From Tidjanibacter sp. (GTDB lineage Bacteria; Bacteroidota; Bacteroidia; Bacteroidales; Rikenellaceae): 57,642 bases of DNA. The stretch is taken from positions 1 to 57,642 of the forward strand of contig JAGCJH010000061.1 in NCBI GenBank assembly GCA_017648105.1, written 5' to 3'. Shown one piece after another: positions 30,989 to 39,280 of this stretch (position 1 is its first letter; every line of letters starts with the position of its first letter). A program made the position numbers and the translations under genes. The notes below the pieces were generated by a model. It saw only the letters and a program-made list of their open reading frames with translations. It searched no databases and was not told the origin of the DNA.

Positions 30989-31018
30989 AAAAGACTCCCG
31001 AATTTTCGGGAGTCTTTT
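30989..31018 (-). terminator. Terminator of the LysM/PBP-like gene
   Basis: AAAAGACTCCCGAA and TTCGGGAGTCTTTT form a perfect 14-bp stem with a 2-nt loop and a T-run, 7 nt past the minus-strand stop. Confidence 0.8.
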
Positions 31019-31024
31019 ACTCTT

Positions 31025-32824
31025 TTATTTAACCTCTATTCGGTAGTTCGGGCGGTAATTGACGAGCATCCAACTATCGCCCACCATACTGCCTCGCTCC
31101 TCTCGGAAACTATATCGTGTTTGGAGGAGTGGCACCACCGAACCATTGAGTTCTGCTGTGAGGTCGCCACCCGCAAAGAGGGCGCTTGCAAAGAGTTTCA
31201 CTGCGTCGTAGGCACGGTAGGCAAACATTGATGGAGCCCTGCCAAATGCCTCCATAAAGCGTCTATCGAACTCCCTCACGCTCACATTGCCCCTATCGGC
31301 GTGGTATGCCGCAAGGTAGCAAACATCGAGTTTGAAGAGCAAGTTTTTGTCCATATTCTTATACCTCGCCCACGAAGCATTACCGAGCACCCTCACGGGA
31401 ACACGGCGTGTGCCATAGCGTGGCTGGCGTGAGTTCATCATCGAGGAGATAATCGCCAGTGAGCGATCAACTTCGAGCTCATTATCAGACAAGACCACAA
31501 AGAGATTATCCTCCTCTGCCATAAGTTCTTCTATGGGACTACTTTGGAGAGAATCGACCACAAACTGCTCGTCGTAGATAACCTTGCCGTAGGGGTGGCT
31601 GCCCAACATCGAGAGCACCTCCTGCTCCATCTCCTTGTCGTGGGATGTTGTATAGACCATTATCACATTGGTCGTGGGGGCAACGATGCCACTTAGCTTG
31701 TCGATGCGTGTGCTGTCTGTTGGTACGAGGCGGTAATAATTACGCCCATACTCTCCCTGCGTGGTGCTTGCGAGGGGCGAAATCACGGGGATGTTCCTCT
31801 CGGAGGCATACGCAATCACAGACTCGGCATTGCGCTCATAGATGGGACCGATGAGGAGGTCGGTGGTCGAGAGCATCTCGCCATTTTCCTCCACAATCGC
31901 AGCAACATTATCTGCCGAGTTTTTAGTGTCGAAGAGCTGAATTTCCACCTCCTGCCCATCGTTTTTCATATCCTCGGCTGCGAGTAGAGCGCCCTGATAG
32001 AACTCCACAAAACTACCCCTCACTCTGCCCAGAGCGTCACTCAGGGGCAGCATAAGTGAAACTTTCAAGGGACGAGCCTCCTCGGGATTGAAACCCTCAT
32101 ATACATCTGTTACCTCTTTTTCGGTGTGTGCCACAAAGTCGCACGCAGCCAATTCGGCAGTGCGCATACATTTGAGCACCATACCTTCATAGATAAGTGT
32201 AGGGTTGCCATTCTCCCTCTGCAACTCCTCTACATCAACCTGCAAAGCGAGAGCTGTCGAGTAGAGTGTAGTGCCCGCCTCTACCGTGAAGTAGATATAC
32301 TCTTTGGAGAGCCTATGGAGCATTTCTGCATAACGACGACTCTGCGCCCGGATGTCTGCCAGCTGAGTCTTGCCCGAGGCACTGCGACGAATGTTCAGTG
32401 AGGAGCGATCGTGAATGTTGGTGATGTCCAACCCCGCATTGTCTGCCACAAGGGTGTCGAGCGAGATGGCAAAATCTACCGCCACCTTGAAGAGCGACTC
32501 GCCACTTGCGGGGCGGTAGCGGTCAAAGCGCTCATCGCCACGCTTGGGTTGCAGACGGCTCAGACGCTCATAGCAGGGGATTCGGAGGACATCGCCCTCA
32601 CGGAGAGCCTCCCCTTCGAGGGTTAGACTATTCTCCTCCATTACTTCGCTATCCGATAGCGAGTAGAGTGTCGCCAAATCTGCTACGCTCTGGTCGGCAA
32701 CAACCCTATGGATGTAGTAGTTGCGCCCATCAATGCGTAGCACCTCTTCGGAGCGCACGCTCTGCGCCCAAAGTGCTCCGAGGGGAGCCACTACCATCAT
32801 CAACCAAAGAGCAATCCTTCGCAT
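31025..32824 (-). CDS. LysM-domain protein with periplasmic-binding-protein-like domain
   Basis: A 599-residue exported protein (leader ending GALWAQ). Three LysM-like segments bind peptidoglycan: about 35-85 (YYIHRVVADQSVADLATLYSL), 100-150 (YRPASGESLFKVAVDF) and 172-222 (YFTVEAGTTLYSTALALQV). Residues about 250-590 are a type I periplasmic-binding-protein fold like LppC/amino-acid-binding proteins (KVSLMLPLSDAL, FYQGALLAAEDMKNDGQ, LLIGPIYERNAESVIAYA). Such fusions are common in Bacteroidetes. By analogy with LppC (LpoA) it may regulate cell-wall synthesis rather than transport. It lies downstream of the exonuclease gene on the same strand with a 34-nt gap. Confidence 0.82.
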   Translation of the reverse strand: MRRIALWLMMVVAPLGALWAQSVRSEEVLRIDGRNYYIHRVVADQSVADLATLYSLSDSEVMEENSLTLEGEALREGDVLRIPCYERLSRLQPKRGDERFDRYRPASGESLFKVAVDFAISLDTLVADNAGLDITNIHDRSSLNIRRSASGKTQLADIRAQSRRYAEMLHRLSKEYIYFTVEAGTTLYSTALALQVDVEELQRENGNPTLIYEGMVLKCMRTAELAACDFVAHTEKEVTDVYEGFNPEEARPLKVSLMLPLSDALGRVRGSFVEFYQGALLAAEDMKNDGQEVEIQLFDTKNSADNVAAIVEENGEMLSTTDLLIGPIYERNAESVIAYASERNIPVISPLASTTQGEYGRNYYRLVPTDSTRIDKLSGIVAPTTNVIMVYTTSHDKEMEQEVLSMLGSHPYGKVIYDEQFVVDSLQSSPIEELMAEEDNLFVVLSDNELEVDRSLAIISSMMNSRQPRYGTRRVPVRVLGNASWARYKNMDKNLLFKLDVCYLAAYHADRGNVSVREFDRRFMEAFGRAPSMFAYRAYDAVKLFASALFAGGDLTAELNGSVVPLLQTRYSFREERGSMVGDSWMLVNYRPNYRIEVK

Positions 32825-32858
32825 TTTGTCCTATCGTCGGTTTTTGTTTGAGTTGTGT

Positions 32859-33641
32859 CTATTTTAGTTTTGTTTTGATGCGTGTGATGACCTGCTTGGT
32901 GTAGAGGGGGAACTCTCCCTCCATCATCCAGTCGTAGTAGGAAGGCTCCTTGCGGAAGACCTCCTCTACGAGGCGACCTTTGTGCTTACCGAAGCCGAAA
33001 ATCTCCCTGTCCTGCTCATCGTAGAGAATCCTGCCTGCATAGTCCGCAGTGCGTGCGTGCTGGCTGAACTCTGCAAGACCTGCAATGTCTGTTGGGAGGT
33101 CGTCGTAGCGTTCGAGCTGCGCTTTGAGAACCTCGTAAGTTGCCAGCGTGTCCGCCTCTGCCGAGTGTGCGCCTTCGAGCTCTTTGCCACAGTAGAACAT
33201 ATAGGCTGCCGAGAGTGTGCGTTGCTCCTTCTTGTGGAAGATGGTCTGCACATCTACAAATTTATGCCTTTTGAGGTCGATATCCACACCCGCACGGAGG
33301 AACTCCTCGGCAAGCATAGGGATGTCGAACCTTGTGGAGTTGAAGCCTCCCAAGTCGCAACCCTTCAAATACTCCGCAAGCGACTTGGCAATCTGACGGA
33401 AGGTGGGCTCGCCAGCCACATCCTCATCCGTAATTCCGTGTACGGCAGTTGCCTCCTCGGGGATGTGCATCACTTCGCCATTGTCTTTGAGGGGCTTGAT
33501 GCGTCGGGTCTTAACCTCGGGTTTCTCGCTCTCGGGTGTGACCTTCACGAGCGAAATCTCCACGATGCGGTCTTTTACAATATCCACACCAGTAGTCTCC
33601 AAGTCGAGAAATACGATGGGATTTTTAAGATTGAGTTTCAT
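32859..33641 (-). CDS. DnaQ-like 3'-5' exonuclease (DEDDh)
   Basis: A 260-residue cytosolic exonuclease. The DEDD signature is clear: Exo I FLDLETTGVD, Exo II FNSTRFDIPML, Exo III HSAEADTLATYEVL (the His that defines the DEDDh subgroup). A C-terminal extension (about 210-260, FGFGKHKGRLVEEVF...YYDWMMEGEF) is a small domain found in DnaQ-like proteins with the GKHKGK pattern. It could proofread DNA synthesis or act as an RNase T-like trimming nuclease. It lies 30 nt downstream of dnaN in the same direction, which suggests a replication or repair link. Confidence 0.85.
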   Translation of the reverse strand: MKLNLKNPIVFLDLETTGVDIVKDRIVEISLVKVTPESEKPEVKTRRIKPLKDNGEVMHIPEEATAVHGITDEDVAGEPTFRQIAKSLAEYLKGCDLGGFNSTRFDIPMLAEEFLRAGVDIDLKRHKFVDVQTIFHKKEQRTLSAAYMFYCGKELEGAHSAEADTLATYEVLKAQLERYDDLPTDIAGLAEFSQHARTADYAGRILYDEQDREIFGFGKHKGRLVEEVFRKEPSYYDWMMEGEFPLYTKQVITRIKTKLK

Positions 33642-33671
33642 AATTCTCTGGGGTTATGAGATTTATCTCCA

Positions 33672-34796
33672 TTACGAGTTAATCATCATAGGCATAAGGA
33701 GCATCAGGGTGTTTGCGCTCTGGGGCTCATCGTAGAGGGGTTTGAATACGCCTGCACGGGTGGAGTCTGCGAGCTCTACAACCACACTGGGGGTCTCAAT
33801 GTTGGAGAGAATATCCACGAGGAATGTCGATTTGAAGCCAATGACGATGGGCGAGCCCTCGTAGGCACACGACACACTCTCACGAGCCGAGTAGGAGAAG
33901 TCGAGGTCCTTGGTTGCGAGATTGATGGTGTTGCCACCGATGTTGAACTCTACGAGGTTGGTTGCCTGATTGGAGCAGACAGCCACACGCTTGATTGCGT
34001 TGAGGAGCTCAACCCTATCAACGATAACCTTATTGGGGTTAGCCGCAGGAATTACAGCGTTGTAGTTGGGATATACACCCTCGATAAGACGGCACACAAG
34101 GGTGCTGTTTTTGAGGTAGAATACTACATTTTTCTTGTCGAAAGCCACCTTCACAGCGTCGTCCTCTTTCAGAAGGATACCCCTGAGCAAGTTGGAGGGT
34201 TTCTTGGGGAGGATGAAGGATGCCTCTGCCGACACCTCAGCCACTGCGGTGTGCTTCACGAGCTAGTGTGCATCGGTTGCAACATAGGTTACCAAACCCG
34301 ACGAGAGGTTTACATAGATACCGTTCATCACGGGGCGCAAATCATCATCGGCAGTTGCGAAGATGGTCTTGTTGATACCACCAATCATCATATCAACATC
34401 GAGCGATACCTCAATCTTGTCGGCTGCCAACTCGGGGAGTGCGGGATAACCCAAGCCCGAAGTGCCGGGGATGTTGAGCGAGCCACTCTTCCAGCTTACG
34501 GTAATCTCCCAAGTGTTCTCGTTAGCCTCGATTGTGAGGGGCTGCTCGGAAAACTCTTTGAGCGAGTCGAGCATAAGTTTCACGGGGGCAGCAATCACGC
34601 CCTCACGCTCCACGCTATCTACCTTCACACTACCTACGAGGGTTGTTTCGAGGTCGGAAGCGGTAACTTTCAACTCGTCGCCCTTCAAGTCGAAGAGGAA
34701 GTAATCGAGGATGGGGAGAGTGTTCTTACTGCTCACAACCTTACCTGTTGTCGAAAGGAGCGACAAGAGTGCCGAAGAGGAAATAGTAAATTTCAT
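33672..34796 (-). CDS. dnaN: DNA polymerase III beta sliding clamp, with in-frame TAG at codon 178
   Basis: A reading frame of 374 codons plus stop, the normal length for the beta clamp, which tethers the replicative polymerase to DNA. The N-terminal MKFTISSSALLSLLSTTGKV, LPILDYFLF, TASDLETTLVG, DELRPVMNGIY-like DDLRPVMNGIYV and VATDAH are typical. The C-terminal part has FILPKKPSNLL, CRLIEGVYPNYNAVIP, FKSTFLVDILSNI, and the final MLLMPMMI. Between them, in the same frame, codon 178 is TAG (34263-34265), in the motif TDAH-stop-LVKHT where relatives have K or R (DGHKLVR). One base change from AAG or AGG makes it. The pieces would be 177 residues and a 195-residue product starting at GTG 34259. 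An essential gene should not be broken, so a base-call error, suppression or re-start needs checking. Other genes here use TAG as a normal stop. Confidence 0.9.
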
Positions 34797-34906
34797 AAGT
34801 CTTGATTTTTATAGTTTTACATTCGTTATTTGCTTACTTTTTCAAGCCCCTCGCACGCCCACGCGCACAAAGAGCCTATTTAACCTCCAAATATACAAAA
34901 AATAAT

Positions 34907-35020
34907 TGAGAATTGAGAAAAAGAGAATTGAGAATTTTTCTTTTTCGACCCTAACAACCCTAACAACCCTAACAACCCTAATGACCTTAAAGCCCTTAAA
35001 GCCCTTAATGCCCCTAATGC
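34907..35020. repeat. 9-bp minisatellite and GAATTGAGA motifs
   Basis: Eight consecutive 9-bp units from 34948 to 35019: ACCCTAACA three times, then ACCCTAATG, ACCTTAAAG, CCCTTAAAG, CCCTTAATG, CCCCTAATG. Just before, AATTGAGAATTGAGAA and GAATTGAGAATT repeats occur (34907-34936). There is no coding gene here. A related 9-bp array lies in the opposite orientation at 53890-53925. Confidence 0.8.
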
Positions 35021-35046
35021 TATACAAGCCCGTTGTGGATATACAA

Positions 35047-35081
35047 CAAAAAAAAGAGGTCTCCATTTGGAAACCTCTCTT
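35047..35081 (-). terminator. Terminator of tRNA-Arg
   Basis: On the minus strand AGAGGTTTCC, loop AAAT, GGAGACCTCT, then a run of T. It immediately follows the tRNA 3' end. Confidence 0.75.
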
Positions 35082-35082
35082 G

Positions 35083-35156
35083 TGACACCGACAGGACTCA
35101 AACCTGTAACCTTCTGATCCGTAGTCAGATGCTCTATTCAATTAAGCTACGGTGCC
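35083..35156 (-). tRNA. tRNA-Arg(ACG)
   Basis: A 74-nt tRNA. The acceptor stem is GGCACCG with CGGTGTC (one G-T pair). The anticodon arm is TCTGA-CTACGGA-TCAGA with anticodon ACG (A34 expected to become inosine). The T arm is ACAGG-TTTGAGT-CCTGT and the discriminator is A. CCA is not encoded. Confidence 0.93.
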
Positions 35157-35168
35157 GAATTGCGAGTG

Positions 35169-35199
35169 CAAATATACGGCTTTTTTGTGTATCTGCAAG
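35169..35199 (-). promoter_or_regulatory. Promoter of tRNA-Arg
   Basis: On the minus strand CTTG, a 19-nt spacer, TATATTTG (35169-35176), 12 nt before the tRNA 5' end. It is a good -7 element with a near-consensus -33. Confidence 0.6.
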
Positions 35200-35292
35200 A
35201 AAAAATGCGAAAAAAATCAAATAAATTTTATGCCCCACTCATTTTCAGCCCTTTACGAAGACGGAAAAAGTGGGGCACAAAGTCGTATCTGA

Positions 35293-36168
35293 TTAAAGCG
35301 CTGCGAGTTTGTCGAGCGACATCTCAATCATCTGCCTTACGAAGGGTTTATAGTCGGTGTTCATATCCTTCACAGCCCTCTGTGCGATGATGGTGCAGAT
35401 GGTGCCTGCACGGTGACCCATCAGCTTGCCAAGACCTGCGAGTGCGCTACTCTCCATCTCGAAGTTTGTGATGCGGCGACCCTCAAAGCGGAAGCTCTCA
35501 ATCTTTGCGTTGAGCTCCTTATCGGCAGGAGCTATGCGCAACCACCTGCCCTGAGGACCATAGAAACCAGGCGCAGCCACAGTGATACCATCCACAACAG
35601 AGTCCTTGAAGTGCTCAAAGAGCGATTCGTCGGAGTCGATGAAGTAGGGTGCGGGGAGCTGTGGATTCCAGCCAGTGTGCTCCACGAAAGCCTCCTCAAT
35701 GGCGAGGTCGCACACCTCATTACGACCTGCGTAGTAGTTCAGAAGACCATCGAAGCCCACGGATGAGTGTGCAAATACAAACGAGCCGAGTGGAATGTCG
35801 GGCTGGATAGCACCCGATGTGCCGAGGCGCAAGAGGGTCAGCACACGCTTCTCCTCCTTCTCGGTGCGGGTTGCGAAGTCGATGTTTGCAAGAGCGTCCA
35901 ACTCATTGACTACGATGTCGATATTGTCGGTGCCGATACCGGTCGAAATGACGGTCATACGCTTGCCTTTGTAGGTGCCGGTAATGGTGCGGAACTCACG
36001 GCTTGCGATGTTGCACTCCTGATTGTCGAAGTAGCTTGCAACCATCTCAACCCTGCCGGGATCGCCCACAAGAATGACGATGTCTGCCAAGTGTTCGGGA
36101 CGAATGTGGAGATGGAAAATCGAGCCATCTGAGTTGATGATAAGCTCGGAAGTGGGAATCGTTCTCAT
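35293..36168 (-). CDS. Nucleoside phosphorylase (uridine phosphorylase-like)
   Basis: A 291-residue enzyme from the ATG at 36168 (MRTIPTSELIINSDG); the frame is open 141 nt further upstream but without homology. It belongs to the PNP/UDP family: ADIVILVGDPGRVEMVASYF, the loop TVISTGIGTDNIDIVVNEL, LLRLGTSGAIQPDIPLGSFV, and FEMESSALAGLGKLMGHRAGTIC with the purine or pyrimidine-binding Glu. It splits nucleosides with phosphate to base and ribose 1-phosphate in nucleotide salvage. It is longer than the usual 250-260 residues. It is divergent from the M20 dipeptidase gene; a hairpin ATCCGCAC/GTGCGGAT lies in the 127-nt gap. Confidence 0.87.
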   Translation of the reverse strand: MRTIPTSELIINSDGSIFHLHIRPEHLADIVILVGDPGRVEMVASYFDNQECNIASREFRTITGTYKGKRMTVISTGIGTDNIDIVVNELDALANIDFATRTEKEEKRVLTLLRLGTSGAIQPDIPLGSFVFAHSSVGFDGLLNYYAGRNEVCDLAIEEAFVEHTGWNPQLPAPYFIDSDESLFEHFKDSVVDGITVAAPGFYGPQGRWLRIAPADKELNAKIESFRFEGRRITNFEMESSALAGLGKLMGHRAGTICTIIAQRAVKDMNTDYKPFVRQMIEMSLDKLAAL

Positions 36169-36295
36169 AATTATATCCTCTAAAAATTTTTTATTGTTGC
36201 CTAAAATTTGTAAATTTGTACATCCGCACTCGCATTGTGGTGCGGATTGTGAATTACAAAAATAGTGAAAAAATCCTTTATATGAACCTGAAATT

Positions 36296-37657
36296 ATGAA
36301 AAAGAGCAATCAATTTGTGCAAGAAAACCGTGAGAGATTCCTCTCCGAACTGTTTGAACTCCTCCGCATCCCTTCTATCAGTGCGCAGAGTTTCCACCAC
36401 GACGATATGGTTAAGACTGCCGAGTGGCTCCGTGAGTCGCTCATAAAGGCGGGTGCGGACCGTGCAGAGGTAATGCCTACGGCTGGCAACCCTGTGGTCT
36501 ATGCCGAGAAGATGGTGGATCCCTCAAAGCCCACCGTTGTGGTCTATGGTCACTACGATGTGATGCCCGAGGATCCCAAAGGTGAGTGGCACACCGACCC
36601 CTTCGAGCCCGTAATCAAGGATGGTCGCATCTGGTGTCGTGGTGCGGATGATGATAAGGGTCAGCTCTTTATGCACGCCAAAGCCTTCGAGGCGATGGTT
36701 GCCACTGGCGAGCTTCCCTGCAATGTGAAGTTTATGCTCGAAGGCGAGGAAGAGATTGGTTCGCCCAGCCTCTACGCTTGGTGCGAGGAGAACAAAGAAC
36801 TCGTGCAAGGCGATATTATTCTCATTTCGGATACCAGTATGATATCGATGGATACTCCCTCGATTACTTGTGGCTTGCGTGGTTTGTGCTATATGCAGGT
36901 GGAGGTTACGGGTCCCGATCACGATCTTCACTCGGGTCTTTATGGTGGCGCTGTTGCTAACCCCGCAAATGTCCTTGCCAACCTCATTACCAAGCTTGTG
37001 GATGAGAATGGTCGTGTGACAATACCCCACTTCTACGACGATGTTCGCATCCTTACCGAAGAGGAGCGCACCAACTTCAATAAGGCTCCCTATGATAAGG
37101 AAGAATATATGAAAGGTGTTGGTGTAGAGGAGCTTGCTGGCGAAGAGGGCTTCACAACCATCGAGCGCACGGGTGTGCGTCCATCGCTCGATGTCAATGG
37201 CATCTGGGGTGGCTACACTCTCGAAGGCACCAAGACCATCATCCCCTCCAAGGCGTATGCAAAAATCTCGATGCGTCTTGTTCCCGACCAGAATTGGGAG
37301 AAGATTGCCGAGCTTTTCGAGGATTACTTCCGTAGTATTGCGCCCAAGTGTGTGAAGGTGGATGTTAAGTCGTTGCACGGTGGTCAGCCCTATGTTTCTC
37401 CCACCGACTTGAAGGCTTACAAAGCTGCCGAGGCGGCAATCGTTGATACCTTTGGCAAACAGCCACTGCCCTTCTACTCGGGCGGTAGCATCCCCATTGT
37501 GAGTGGTTTTGAGAAAATTCTCGGTATGAAATCTATCCTCATTGGTTTCGGCTTGGGTAAGGATGCAATCCACTCTCCCAATGAGAGCTTTGGTCTTGAC
37601 CAATTCTACAAGGGCATAGACACCATTATCCGCTTCTACAAACACTTCTCCGAGTAA
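36296..37657 (+). CDS. M20-family dipeptidase (CNDP-like)
   Basis: A 453-residue cytosolic zinc dipeptidase of the M20 family. Metal and catalytic motifs in order: VVVYGHYDVMPED, WCRGADDDKGQLF, the general base in LEGEEEIGSPS, DTSMISMDTPSIT and the dimerisation domain GPDHDLHSGLYGG (about 205-330), with the C-terminal KDAIHSPNESFGLDQF. It cleaves short peptides, probably for amino-acid recovery. The length and motifs are normal. The ATG at 36296 fits MKKSNQFVQENRERFL. No operon partner; a repeat region follows. Confidence 0.9.
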   Translation: MKKSNQFVQENRERFLSELFELLRIPSISAQSFHHDDMVKTAEWLRESLIKAGADRAEVMPTAGNPVVYAEKMVDPSKPTVVVYGHYDVMPEDPKGEWHTDPFEPVIKDGRIWCRGADDDKGQLFMHAKAFEAMVATGELPCNVKFMLEGEEEIGSPSLYAWCEENKELVQGDIILISDTSMISMDTPSITCGLRGLCYMQVEVTGPDHDLHSGLYGGAVANPANVLANLITKLVDENGRVTIPHFYDDVRILTEEERTNFNKAPYDKEEYMKGVGVEELAGEEGFTTIERTGVRPSLDVNGIWGGYTLEGTKTIIPSKAYAKISMRLVPDQNWEKIAELFEDYFRSIAPKCVKVDVKSLHGGQPYVSPTDLKAYKAAEAAIVDTFGKQPLPFYSGGSIPIVSGFEKILGMKSILIGFGLGKDAIHSPNESFGLDQFYKGIDTIIRFYKHFSE

Positions 37658-37689
37658 TCTCGACTTGTGTTGTATTGTGGGCGATTAGG

Positions 37690-37860
37690 TCGTTGCACTT
37701 CGATAAATCCCCTCCTCATTTGCGCATAAGCAAACTGCGGTGGGGATTTTCTTGTACTCCTACTGCTTGCCTCACGCAGGGCGTGAGTGATTTTCCCGCA
37801 ATCATTTTTACAACCCCACCAAACCTCCCCTTGAAAGGGGAGGCTTCGGAGGTCGCAGGT
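37690..37860. repeat. Dispersed repeats after the dipeptidase gene
   Basis: Positions 37824-37843 form CCTCCCCTT-ga-AAGGGGAGG with GCTTCGG following. Upstream about 37705-37755 has CCCCTCCTCATTTGC and GGTGGGGATTTT arms, and CTCACGCAGGGCGTGAG at about 37771-37788 is a second hairpin. The open frame across it also runs into the tRNA-Asp gene, so it is not credible. Confidence 0.55.
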
Positions 37861-37881
37861 TCTCATTTTGTGACCAACTAC

Positions 37882-37914
37882 AAACAAAAAAACGGAAGTC
37901 ATGTGACTTCCGTT
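37882..37914 (-). terminator. Terminator of tRNA-Asp
   Basis: AACGGAAGTCA and TGACTTCCGTT form an 11-bp stem with a 2-nt loop, followed on the minus strand by seven T. It begins 8 nt past the tRNA 3' end. Confidence 0.8.
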
Positions 37915-37922
37915 CGTTGTTG

Positions 37923-37996
37923 CGGTATGGACGGGACTCGAACCCGCGACCTCCTGCGTGACAGGCAGGCATTCTAACCAGCTGAACTACCACACC
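37923..37996 (-). tRNA. tRNA-Asp(GUC)
   Basis: A 74-nt tRNA. The acceptor stem is GGTGTGG with CCATACC (one G-T pair). The anticodon arm is CCTGC-CTGTCAC-GCAGG with anticodon GTC. The T arm is GCGGG-TTCGAGT-CCCGT (one G-T pair) and the discriminator is G. CCA is not encoded. Confidence 0.95.
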
Positions 37997-38016
37997 GTGT
38001 TTTTCTGATTGCGGTA

Positions 38017-38047
38017 CAAAAGTAGTGTAAATTTTCGTATCTGCAAA
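38017..38047 (-). promoter_or_regulatory. Promoter of tRNA-Asp
   Basis: On the minus strand TTTG (38044-38047), a 19-nt spacer, TACTTTTG (38017-38024). It fits the consensus and lies 20 nt before the tRNA. Confidence 0.75.
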
Positions 38048-38074
38048 CTTCTGGGCAACTTTTTTCGTAAAAAA

Positions 38075-38611
38075 TTATGCTTTTTTGAAGAAGGCAAACT
38101 GCACACTTCCGTAACTTCTTGATTGCCAAAAGTTAGGGTGGTTTTCAAAATTCTTGTCCTTTGAGTGCTCGAAAACCAAAAAACCATCCTCTCTGAGTAA
38201 ATCACGACCAAACACCAAATCAATGACCTCCTCGCTACCCTCCAAATCATAGGGCGCATCCGAGAAAATCAGGTCAAATTGTTTGCCACAGCTCTTCAAA
38301 TAGAGGAAAACATTTGCGTGGGTGGCATATAAATTTGCAAAGCCGAGCTCACGAGCAGTCTTACGAATGAAGGCATTATGTACTGAATTGACCTCCACAC
38401 TCGTCACGCTCTTGGCGCCACGAGAGCAGAACTCATAGCTAATAGAGCCAGTGCCCGAGAAGAGGTCGAGGACATCTAAATCCTCGAAATCCACCAAGTT
38501 GCCAAGCACATTGAAGAGGTTTTCCTTAGCAAAATCGGTTGTGGGGCGTGCCCTCAGGTTGCGGGGTGGGGTAATGGTCCTTCCCCTATATTTACCACTG
38601 ATAATACGCAT
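38075..38611 (-). CDS. rsmD: 16S rRNA (guanine966-N2)-methyltransferase RsmD
   Basis: A 178-residue Rossmann-fold SAM-dependent methyltransferase. It starts MRIISGKYRGRTI, followed by RPTTDFAKENLFNVLG, the SAM loop LDLFSGTGSISYE and the tail LREDGFLVFEHSK, all typical of RsmD, which methylates G966 of 16S rRNA. Motif IV reads SDAPY where the family has DPPY; one Pro is replaced by Ala. DUF3822 lies directly upstream at 34 nt, the usual Bacteroidetes arrangement. The start at 38611 matches the conserved MRIISG N terminus. Confidence 0.9.
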   Translation of the reverse strand: MRIISGKYRGRTITPPRNLRARPTTDFAKENLFNVLGNLVDFEDLDVLDLFSGTGSISYEFCSRGAKSVTSVEVNSVHNAFIRKTARELGFANLYATHANVFLYLKSCGKQFDLIFSDAPYDLEGSEEVIDLVFGRDLLREDGFLVFEHSKDKNFENHPNFWQSRSYGSVQFAFFKKA

Positions 38612-38644
38612 TGCGAACTCCTGTATTATATATAAGGTATAAGC

Positions 38645-39280
38645 CTACTTCTCGCACCTCACTCGGCGGAAGTATTTTTTGATTGTCTTGTAGTATTGTG
38701 CGCTGCTCTCGCCGAGAAGTATGAAGCGAGCCCTACTGAGGTCGAAATCTTGATTGAGGTGGGCGAGGAGATTTACGAGCCCCTCCTCACTGCCGATGGG
38801 CAGAGCCTCAATTAACTTTGCCCTCTTATCTACGCTCACTGCGGTGTAGGCAACGCCGCCCTCAATCCGGAGCACGACGGTCTTAGGACGACGAGTGCCG
38901 ATGATTGCCCTCGTGAGTACGCCTTCAAGCGGAGTATGGAATACAACATTCAGACCCCTCTCACGCAGAGCCTCAATAGCCTCTGAGCTCTCCTTTGAGA
39001 GCCTCAGGGCAAAACTCACAGCGCCATCGGTCTGGGTGGTTACAATCTGGTCGCCCTCATCGAGCGCTACGCCTGCCGCCTCCATCATCGCTCCCAAGTC
39101 CAACTCCTCCGAGAGCTCCTTGGGGAAGGGCACAACACCACACCCCTCAATGGAGAGCTCCACATCTGTGACCTCTGCACCTATCGAGAGGGTGTCCCTA
39201 TGCAAAGATTGTCCATTCGGGATGCGAATGGACAATCTTGTAGAGTGTTTTTTATCTCTATTACTCCCAGTTACCTGCAT
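38645..39280 (-). CDS. DUF3822-family protein
   Basis: A 211-residue protein of unknown function, placed in DUF3822 because of its position directly upstream of rsmD and its pattern: STRLSIRIPNGQSL at the start and a C-terminal half with an actin-like look (VVLRIEGGVAYTAVSVDKRAKLIEAL..., RFILLGESS). DUF3822 members are usually longer (about 250-270 residues), so part of the N-terminal half is reduced or the start is mis-set. It overlaps the end of the upstream gene by 20 bp, so the two are translationally coupled. Confidence 0.6.
   Translation of the reverse strand: MQVTGSNRDKKHSTRLSIRIPNGQSLHRDTLSIGAEVTDVELSIEGCGVVPFPKELSEELDLGAMMEAAGVALDEGDQIVTTQTDGAVSFALRLSKESSEAIEALRERGLNVVFHTPLEGVLTRAIIGTRRPKTVVLRIEGGVAYTAVSVDKRAKLIEALPIGSEEGLVNLLAHLNQDFDLSRARFILLGESSAQYYKTIKKYFRRVRCEK

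Noticed and set aside
33672-34796. Genetic code with TAG reassigned
   Set aside because: agaS, tsaD, the NahK-like gene and others end with TAG at the expected family length, so TAG is a normal stop here.
34948-35019. Telomere-like DNA end
   Set aside because: The CCCTAACA units resemble telomere repeats, but they are internal, only eight units long, degenerate and flanked by normal genes.
37675-37977. 100-codon open frame before and over tRNA-Asp
   Set aside because: Its end is the antisense of tRNA-Asp and its middle is palindromic repeat. It is not a real protein.
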